A stretch of DNA of 19,843 bases from DATDCV01 sp036524155 (lineage in GTDB: Bacteria; Verrucomicrobiota; Verrucomicrobiia; Limisphaerales; UBA8199), in assembly GCA_036524155.1 (NCBI GenBank), contig DATDCV010000658.1, positions 1-19,843 on the forward strand. The letters are read 5' to 3'. Below are positions 15,044 through 19,843 of the stretch, in pieces. The translations under genes and the position numbers were made by a program. Each line of letters begins with the position of its first letter. Within the stretch, counting starts at the first letter, position 1. The notes below the pieces were generated by a model. That model searched no databases. It was not told the origin of the DNA and worked only from the letters and a program-made list of their open reading frames with translations.

Positions 15044-15130
15044 CACCCCGGCTTAGGCACGGCGCGCCGGTGACACCCGATACGGAACAAAACCATAATC
15101 GCGCCGTTGCCTGAAGCCGGATCGTTATGC
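15038..15130 (-). other. Integron attC-like recombination site
   Basis: An imperfect inverted repeat forms an 18-bp stem: CCGGCTT/AAGCCGG (15048-15054, 15114-15120), AGGCA/TGCCT (15055-15059, 15108-15112) and CGGCGC/GCGCCG (15060-15065, 15101-15106). It has single unpaired bases G113 and T107 (15113, 15107) on one arm and a 35-nt loop. Outside it lie CCCCAAC (15038-15044) and GTTATGC (15124-15130), each 6 of 7 to the integron cores RYYYAAC and GTTRRRY. Bulged G and T on one strand are the extrahelical bases used by IntI to choose the bottom strand. Read on the minus strand, they appear as extra C then A in the 5' arm, the classical order. Unusually, the stem starts only 3 nt inside the cores. 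The neighbouring stop codon TAA is formed by the R'' site itself. Confidence 0.7.
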
Positions 15131-15475
15131 TGCGTCATAATTTTCCATCGCAAGCCCGCAGTGATTTCTCGCGATCAAATCTATCTCGTCAGATGTGAAT
15201 GAAACAAGGGAAGGATTCTTACCCAAAAAGTGCAAACAGAACCGATAGCCTAGCTTTTGCAGAGCTTTTCTTCCCTCAATGTGCTTGTGAAGGAGATTAG
15301 TCCAGTACTGGATGTGTCGTGAGGCTGGTAAATCCGAGAGGCGCGGCGGCATTTCGAATGTCCATGTTAAATCATGAACCGTTCCTCGTAGCTGTAGGTG
15401 CTTCGAGAGGATTACTTCATCCAACTTTTCGCTTTCCACTGTGAGCCAAGATTTCATCGTTGCCTAGCAGCATAA
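15044..15475 (-). mobile_element. Putative integron gene cassette carrying a 110-aa gene
   Basis: An exact 10-bp inverted repeat, GTTATGCTGC at 15124-15133 and GCAGCATAAC at 15467-15476, brackets the 110-aa gene. In an integrated cassette the leading TTRRRY must be complementary to the R'' core of the same cassette's attC, because both come from one site in the circular form; this repeat satisfies that rule over 10 bases. The unit is 432 bp, holds a single gene starting 18 nt from the leading edge, and ends in the attC-like structure at 15038-15130. No integrase gene is in the window. Confidence 0.6.
15125..15457 (-). CDS. Hypothetical 110-aa protein, probable cassette gene
   Basis: This is a soluble protein with no signal peptide or membrane segment. 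Its composition is that of a folded domain (EVILSKHLQLRGTVHDLTWTF, then HIQYWTNLLHKHIEGRKALQ, KLGYRFCLHFLGKNPSLVSF and EIDLIARNHCGLAM). I do not recognise a family. A weak AGG lies 7 nt before the ATG at 15457, and the leader between the cassette edge and the ATG is only 18 nt. The stop codon TAA sits inside the R'' core of the attC-like site, which argues that the gene and site travelled together. The region is visibly less GC-rich than flanking genes. Genes of unknown function of this size are typical integron cassette cargo. Confidence 0.6.
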   Translation of the reverse strand: MKSWLTVESEKLDEVILSKHLQLRGTVHDLTWTFEMPPRLSDLPASRHIQYWTNLLHKHIEGRKALQKLGYRFCLHFLGKNPSLVSFTSDEIDLIARNHCGLAMENYDAA

Positions 15476-15571
15476 CAATTGATCAGCGAACGACCGGCTT
15501 CGTGATCCAGCCTGCTCGATTTCGGCCCGAGGCTCCCCATGCAGAATCGGTTATACGCTGATCCGTTCAAC
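15470..15571 (-). other. Second attC-like site, bordering the cassette island
   Basis: GATCAGCG (15481-15488) and CGCTGATC (15556-15563) form an 8-bp stem. Flanking them are GCATAAC (15470-15476), the core at the leading edge of the 110-aa cassette, and GTTCAAC (15565-15571). Read on the minus strand, the second core is GTTGAAC, 6 of 7 to RYYYAAC. Inside, AA(C)CGA can pair with TCGTT leaving one unpaired C. The size, about 100 nt, fits attC sites, but the stem is weaker than that at 15038-15130. Confidence 0.4.
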
Positions 15572-15649
15572 GGTCAACCCTGGAAAACGGCCACCCGTGC
15601 CCGCGCTATTCTGCGGCGTTGCCGTGTACGATTGTGCTGCGAGCCTGCC

Positions 15650-15844
15650 ATCTTCAGGCATGAAACCGCGCGAGATCTTACCCCGAAAAGCATTGCCCGG
15701 GACGTTCAGGAGAAGTTCGCCGCCGGCATCGACGTCGTTGGCCCGGAATGTGCCGTGCCGCTCGATGCCCACTGGATGAACCTGCGGGCCCTTGCTGAGG
15801 AAGCCAAACGACAAAGCATCGCGAACTCTCGTGCGTACCGGTGA
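15650..15844 (+). pseudogene. C-terminal fragment of a uroporphyrinogen-decarboxylase-family (methylcobamide methyltransferase-like) gene
   Basis: The frame reads IFRHETARDLTPKSIARDVQ then EKFAAGIDVVGPECAVPLDA and HWMNLRALAEEAKR before the stop at 15844. This is the C-terminal signature of the URO-D/MtaA/CmuA superfamily, in which a region like 'AGVDVVGPECAVPL..NL..' forms the last barrel strands. The frame stays open upstream to 15539, but those residues do not resemble the family and the roughly 300 preceding residues are absent, so the gene appears truncated at its 5' end. The break lies close to the attC-like site at 15470-15571, which suggests that acquisition of the island, or a deletion beside it, removed the rest. 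It converges on the Gfo/Idh gene with a 13-bp gap. Confidence 0.5.
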
Positions 15845-15857
15845 GCACTTCGCCCTG

Positions 15858-17327
15858 CTACCCCTTTAGGATATCGTCCCAGCCTTTGCGGTACACAGGG
15901 CGCTTGATGAAGGGGGCGGCTTCTGGCGCGTTCGTCGCGCGCAGATTGACATAGTCCCACTCAATCTTCTTGCCGGTCCGGTAGGCCACATTACCGAGGT
16001 GGTTCGCTTCGGTCGTCCAGCCGGAATACTGGAAATTCGAGCCGGGCACCGGACCCTGGCCTTTGGCGTAATTGACCCACTCCACCCAGTGGCCGGGTGA
16101 ACGAGGCAGAGTCTCGGGCGGTTTCTGGAAATCTTTGAACCTCTCCTCCGGCAGCAACTTCCCATTGCCGAGCAGCATGCCTTTTTCGCCGATGAATACG
16201 CACGAGCGGCCACCCCACGCCGGCGTCCAACCTGGCGGTTTGATGTCGCCCTGGTACCATACAAGCTTGAGCGCGGGTTGCGAGCCCACTGCGGCGAATT
16301 CATAGGTCACTTTCATCGTTGCGGGAGCAAGCTCCTTGTGGGCGACCGGCACATTCGGCGACATGGCTTCAATAGTCAGCGGCGCCAGCGCCAGGCCGCC
16401 CTTCCCGTCGGACCGCTTGAGGTCCAGGACTGTGTAAGGCACGTCATTGTCGTGGCTGCCCAGGTCGCTCATCGTGCCATTGCCAAAATCCCACCAGCGG
16501 TACCACCTCGGACCCGGGAAGTAGGTCGCATGGAAGGGCCGCACCGGCGCTGGGCCCAGCCAGAGATCCCAATGGTTAGTCGGCGGGATGGGCATCTCTT
16601 CCTTGAATCGTTCCACAATCTGGATCCCGTTATAGAAGCCGTGCGGCTTGTCGAACTTCTCGGCGGACGCCGCATCCTGGAGCCCCCACGCGCGTTCGGC
16701 CCACACGTGGACTTCGCGCACCGGGCCAATAACGCCGGTCATGAGGATTTCTTTAATCATGCGGCGCGCAGGCGACGCATGGCCCTGGTTGCCCATCTGG
16801 GTCGAGAGCTTCGGGTATTTCGCGGCGGCCTCCCGGATGAGGCGGGTTTCCCAAATGTTGTAGGCAAGCGGTTTCTCGCAGTAGACGTGCTTGCCGTGCG
16901 TCAGCGCCAGGTAGGTGGCAAAGGCGTGGGTGTGCTCCGCCGTGGAGACAACGACGGCGTCGAAGTCGTTCGGGCTGTCGAAGACGCGTCGGAGATCGGT
17001 GAACGTTTTGGCTTTGGGATACCGCTGGGACGCAGAGTCCAGCGCCACCTGGTTCACATCGCACAGGACGGCAACGTTCTCATCCGGATGCGGGCCTGCC
17101 GCTCTTTTCGCGCGATCGCTCCTTCCCGGCGTAACGGTGAGTTCGCCCAAATTGGCGTCACCCCGGCCGCCACAGGCGATGAACGCGATATTGAGCTTGT
17201 TGTTCAGGTTCTGCCCGCGCAAAAGGGCCGGCGCGCCGGCGACCATCCCGGCCGCGAAAGCGGTTTTGCTGAGAAACTCACGCCGCGTCAGTTGGCCCAA
17301 TCGTGTGTTGTTCGTAGTTTCGTTCAT
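15858..17327 (-). CDS. Tat-exported Gfo/Idh/MocA family oxidoreductase
   Basis: This is a 489-aa NAD(P)-dependent sugar oxidoreductase. The N-terminus has a twin-arginine signal (LTRREFLSK, Arg15-Arg16) followed by a hydrophobic Ala/Gly stretch, so the folded, cofactor-loaded enzyme is probably exported. The Rossmann fold begins at KLNIAFIACGGRGDANL. The family lysine lies in HVYCEKPLAYN (Lys152), and VVVSTAEHTHAFATYLAL precedes it. A long C-terminal Gfo/Idh domain follows, with WAERAWGL, TNHWDLWLGPAPVRPFH and RWWDFGNGTMSDLGSHDND. This subgroup is greatly expanded in Verrucomicrobiota and Planctomycetota and is thought to act on sugars or glycosides. It lies 54 bp downstream of a Tat-exported sugar isomerase, a frequent partner. 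Substrate unknown. Confidence 0.9.
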   Translation of the reverse strand: MNETTNNTRLGQLTRREFLSKTAFAAGMVAGAPALLRGQNLNNKLNIAFIACGGRGDANLGELTVTPGRSDRAKRAAGPHPDENVAVLCDVNQVALDSASQRYPKAKTFTDLRRVFDSPNDFDAVVVSTAEHTHAFATYLALTHGKHVYCEKPLAYNIWETRLIREAAAKYPKLSTQMGNQGHASPARRMIKEILMTGVIGPVREVHVWAERAWGLQDAASAEKFDKPHGFYNGIQIVERFKEEMPIPPTNHWDLWLGPAPVRPFHATYFPGPRWYRWWDFGNGTMSDLGSHDNDVPYTVLDLKRSDGKGGLALAPLTIEAMSPNVPVAHKELAPATMKVTYEFAAVGSQPALKLVWYQGDIKPPGWTPAWGGRSCVFIGEKGMLLGNGKLLPEERFKDFQKPPETLPRSPGHWVEWVNYAKGQGPVPGSNFQYSGWTTEANHLGNVAYRTGKKIEWDYVNLRATNAPEAAPFIKRPVYRKGWDDILKG

Positions 17328-17381
17328 ATGCGTTGCAGGTGGTGAATTGTGTGTTGAGGAAGGTAGCTATCCGACTGCGTT

Positions 17382-18290
17382 CTAGGACGCGAGTATTCGT
17401 CCCAGCCTTTGCGCGAGATCGGCCAGCCCTTCGCGCGTGTCTCCTCCGGGCTGCTCGGTGATGGCCCAGCCAGTGTAACCGAGGTCATCCACGGCCTTCA
17501 TGATCGCAGGCCAGTCATTGTCGCCTTCCAGCAGGCGCGCCGGTCCTGGCCTGACTGCAGGCTCCTTTCTTTGCCGGCGAACGAACTCCTTGATATGGAG
17601 TTTCTGAATGCGTTTGCCCAGAATACGGATCCATTGTTCGGGCCAGCCGCCGTTACTGAAATTATTGCCCACATCGAAATGCCAACCCACGTATGGGCTC
17701 TCGAACTCATCCACATAGCGTGCAGCCTCCAGCGGGCTGAGCAAAAATTGGTTGCCGACGTTCTCGATAGCGATCTTTACGCCCAGCTCGGTTGCCAGGG
17801 GAAGGGCCTTGCGAATCTCGGCCCGGGACCGGTCCCAGGCCTCGTCGTAACGGACCTGCTGGGTCACCACGGCGGGCACCAGGAGCACCGAAGAGGCCCC
17901 GTAACGTTTGGCGTCGCGCAAGGTTTGCTGCAGCGCCTCGAAGCCCTCGGCCCGCACCTTGGGGTCGGGGTCAGAGAGCGGCTTGTTCCAATGCCGGACG
18001 CCACAGACGCTCGGGATGGTCAACCCGGTCTCGTCCCGTGCGCGCAGGACTTCATCCTGGTCCATGTGACTGTTCATCTCTACGCCTTCAAAACCGGCCT
18101 CCTTAATGATCTTCATCTTCTCCAAGACGGAGCCGGACACACCCACGGTGCCCCACATTATGCCCTTCTTGAGTCGGCGCGTGCCGGCAGTAGATGCGGA
18201 CTGGGCTGGCGCAGTGAAGAGACCGGAGGGGGTGACGGTGGCCAGCGCAAGGCCAGCGGCGCCTCTCTGCAAAAACTCACGTCGTGGCAT
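17382..18290 (-). CDS. Tat-exported sugar phosphate isomerase/epimerase (AP-endonuclease-2 TIM barrel)
   Basis: I chose ATG 18290 (302 aa) because AAGGA at 18302-18298 sits 7 nt before it; an in-frame ATG at 18317 would add 9 residues. The N-terminus MPRREFLQRG is a twin-arginine signal followed by a hydrophobic stretch. The rest is a TIM barrel of the xylose-isomerase-like superfamily: IIKEAGFEGVEMNSHMDQDE, GASSVLLVPAVV, ATELGVKIAIENVG, VGWHFDVGNNF, IQKLHIKEFVRR and YTGWAITEQPGGD. The four metal ligands are present: Glu176, Asp206, His232 and Glu279. Such enzymes isomerise or epimerise keto sugars. Encoded with a Gfo/Idh oxidoreductase and a GH43-like glycosidase, it probably handles oxidised sugars outside the cytoplasm; that role is an inference. 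Confidence 0.88.
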   Translation of the reverse strand: MPRREFLQRGAAGLALATVTPSGLFTAPAQSASTAGTRRLKKGIMWGTVGVSGSVLEKMKIIKEAGFEGVEMNSHMDQDEVLRARDETGLTIPSVCGVRHWNKPLSDPDPKVRAEGFEALQQTLRDAKRYGASSVLLVPAVVTQQVRYDEAWDRSRAEIRKALPLATELGVKIAIENVGNQFLLSPLEAARYVDEFESPYVGWHFDVGNNFSNGGWPEQWIRILGKRIQKLHIKEFVRRQRKEPAVRPGPARLLEGDNDWPAIMKAVDDLGYTGWAITEQPGGDTREGLADLAQRLGRILAS

Positions 18291-18297
18291 AACCATT

Positions 18298-18302
18298 TCC
18301 TT
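18298..18302 (-). promoter_or_regulatory. Shine-Dalgarno AAGGA selecting the isomerase start at 18290
   Basis: AAGGA on the minus strand lies 7 nt before ATG 18290, whereas the ATG at 18317 has no comparable site. Confidence 0.5.
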
Positions 18303-18473
18303 GGAGGACGTATTCATCTTGCCGGCGATTCTGCCTCCCCTGGCAGCCTCAAATCAATTTCGGTTTTTTGGCAGAAAACTCTCGCCGCGTTGAATCCGCT
18401 GAGAGATGTTGTTGGCCGGGGAAGCGCGGCCTGGCAGCCGTGACCAGCTGCTCCTCGGACCAGTGCTTCCCCT

Positions 18474-19625
18474 TTATCTTAGCGTTGGGTTGGCGTCCGC
18501 CCCATCGCCCGGCGGAATGAGCGGCAGGTCCAGCCAGGCCAGGCCGACATCGCGATCCATGTGGCTCTTTACGCCGGCTGGCATTGTCGGCGAACCGTTC
18601 CCGTCGTAAAAAATCGCCAGCCGGTTGCCGGCTTTGACGACGGACGGCAGTCCAATGATGTGCTTCGACCATTTGCAGTTCGCACGGTCGAGCACCACGG
18701 CTTTGTGGTCGCGGTTCCAGCGGGTGAGATCCTCGGTCCAATAGACCCAGATCGCGTCTGTGTATTCCAGGCCGTCTTGCAGTCCAACGTGGTTGGTAAA
18801 CAGGAACCAGGTTTTGCTCGCATCGTCGTAATAGAGGGAAGAGTTTTCCACCTGTTCGTCCGGCGGCACGATGGGCTCGGACGCGATCGTCCAGGGGCCA
18901 TTCAGGTCTTTAGTGCGGGCCACGCTGAGGGTGCGTTTGATGGGCCGGTCGGTCGAGGCGCTGAAAAACATCAAGTATTTGTCGCCCTGCCGGATGACAT
19001 GGCCCGGGCTGGCCGTGGCCGAGTAATAGGTGTTCGGCCGTGTGCGGAATGGTGTCACCTGCTTTTGTTTCTGCCACGGACCTTCCGGGGAATCGCTCCG
19101 CGCCTTCATGGTCAGGTAAGGAAATGCGGGTATCAAATCGGGCGGAGCAGTAACATGGGGGGTTCCGAGGTAAAACATGTGCCATTGCCGGCCATCGAAA
19201 AACGTCACGCCGTAGGACGCTGAAGCCGAATCATCGTCCCCGGGTTTGCCGAGGTCCAACACCGGGCCTTTGATGGTCCAATTCACCATGTCGCGGCTGG
19301 TGGCCAGGCAGGTCAGCCACCCCTTGGGGCCGGCGCCATCATAATGCATGTAATAACTGCCGGCATGTTCCCACACCCAGACGTCCCTGGCGCCCAGCGC
19401 ATCGCAATTTCCCGGGCCGCGGCCACGCCGGAATACGACTCCGTGGTCCCGAGCTTCGAGCCGCCACCTCGCCGCCGGCCGCTCATCTGGGTATTTTGCC
19501 ACGTCCGCAGCTCGCTCAACGCGCGAACCGGCGCCCCAGGCATTCCCCAGGGCAAAACTGGTCAGCAGCGCACAAAACCAGCCGTGGCGAATCAAGGTCT
19601 TCCCGAGCAAAGGTCTTGATTTCAT
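18474..19625 (-). CDS. Secreted GH43/GH32-like five-bladed beta-propeller glycosidase
   Basis: The frame is open to 19712, but ATG 19625 is preferred. It gives 383 aa with a signal peptide (RHGWFCALLTSFALGNAWGA); an ATG at 19661 is possible and neither has a Shine-Dalgarno. The mature protein shows repeated propeller blades typical of clans GH-F and GH-J: ALGARDVWVWEHAGSYYMHY, CLATSRDMVNWTIKGPVLDL, GVTFFDGRQWHMFYLG, GHVIRQGDKYLMFFSASTD, SLYYDDASKTWFLFTNHVG, IWVYWTEDLTRWN and GNRLAIFYDGNG. Acidic residues at blade starts (CDALGARD, EYTDAIW) are candidates for catalysis, but I cannot assign the exact family. It is separated from the downstream isomerase gene by about 180 bp, so cotranscription is possible but not certain. 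Release of sugars from plant or microbial glycans is the likely job. Confidence 0.75.
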   Translation of the reverse strand: MKSRPLLGKTLIRHGWFCALLTSFALGNAWGAGSRVERAADVAKYPDERPAARWRLEARDHGVVFRRGRGPGNCDALGARDVWVWEHAGSYYMHYDGAGPKGWLTCLATSRDMVNWTIKGPVLDLGKPGDDDSASASYGVTFFDGRQWHMFYLGTPHVTAPPDLIPAFPYLTMKARSDSPEGPWQKQKQVTPFRTRPNTYYSATASPGHVIRQGDKYLMFFSASTDRPIKRTLSVARTKDLNGPWTIASEPIVPPDEQVENSSLYYDDASKTWFLFTNHVGLQDGLEYTDAIWVYWTEDLTRWNRDHKAVVLDRANCKWSKHIIGLPSVVKAGNRLAIFYDGNGSPTMPAGVKSHMDRDVGLAWLDLPLIPPGDGADANPTLR

Positions 19626-19843
19626 TGGATGAAGGGACTTCGAAACGGGAAGCAAGCGCATGTCAAAAGAGCGAATTGCATCAGAGACTCCCGATGAAAT
19701 CCCAGCCGCCACTTTGGTGGTACCGGTTGGTGATGTCGCTGGAATCGAAGAAACAGGGAACGGTTCGGCTCGCGGGCCATGCTGCGGCCATTCATGCCCA
19801 AGATGCAGCTCGATTCCCCCGCAACGTGGTGCTCAGCGCAAAA

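Noticed and set aside
15551..15814. 87-codon minus-strand frame overlapping the URO-D-like fragment
   Set aside because: The opposite strand carries a recognisable family C-terminus over the same bases, so this frame is best read as its antisense shadow.
16278..17345. 355-codon plus-strand frame over the Gfo/Idh gene, and a similar 344-codon frame over the isomerase gene
   Set aside because: They are antisense frames kept open by GC-rich codon bias; the minus-strand genes have full family motifs.
19626..19843. Open frame on the plus strand from ATG 19694 to the right edge, and a short minus-strand frame ending near 19687
   Set aside because: Neither shows a family motif in the roughly 50 and 36 residues visible, and they overlap each other, so no gene can be supported in the last 218 bases.

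Overview
The window reads as a chromosomal segment of a GC-rich Verrucomicrobiota bacterium, most likely of the soil or freshwater Pedosphaerales/Limisphaerales type. That placement is inferred from gene content: Tat-exported Gfo/Idh oxidoreductase and sugar isomerase, a two-domain Tat-exported acetyl-xylan-esterase-like hydrolase, a DUF5696-type secreted protein, and the short secreted 'GGGGTSTGGVYSVTGTVGQPD' family. There is no rRNA, tRNA or CRISPR array.

Left part (1-5230). A truncated prolyl oligopeptidase leaves the left edge on the minus strand. It is followed by a minus-strand run in transcription order glyQS, a DUF2127 membrane protein, larB and larC. larB and larC make the nickel-pincer (NPN) cofactor; larE and larA are not in view. 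A 53-codon Arg-rich single-pass ORF lies between larC and the peptidase.

Middle left (5231-8474). A 330-bp divergent spacer precedes three overlapping plus-strand lipoprotein genes: LpoB-like, COG3014-like and YcfL-like. This is the gene group known next to the PBP1b activator LpoB in gammaproteobacteria. A small secreted protein follows.

Middle (8475-13700). A 701-aa Tat-exported esterase-like protein has an intact first alpha/beta-hydrolase domain and an apparently dead second one. A large secreted DUF5696/TIM-barrel protein is convergent with it. Next comes a 674-bp stretch with only ORF debris and a hairpin.

Accessory island (13600-15850). A VapBC-type toxin-antitoxin pair is followed by two genes of unknown function, a lipoprotein and a 110-aa protein, that look like integron gene cassettes. 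Between them is an 18-bp stem with two single-base bulges (G and T on one arm) flanked by near-consensus core sites. An exact 10-bp inverted repeat frames the 110-aa gene, as the R' and R'' sites of a single cassette should. Weaker attC-like structures lie on both outer sides. No integrase gene is visible, so this looks like a small attC cluster lacking intI (CALIN). The island ends at a 5'-truncated fragment of a uroporphyrinogen-decarboxylase/methylcobamide-methyltransferase-like gene.

Right part (15858-19625). Three minus-strand genes for exported sugar metabolism are arranged as a GH43-like beta-propeller glycosidase, a Tat-exported TIM-barrel sugar isomerase/epimerase and a Tat-exported Gfo/Idh oxidoreductase. 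They plausibly act together on oligosaccharides outside the cytoplasm.
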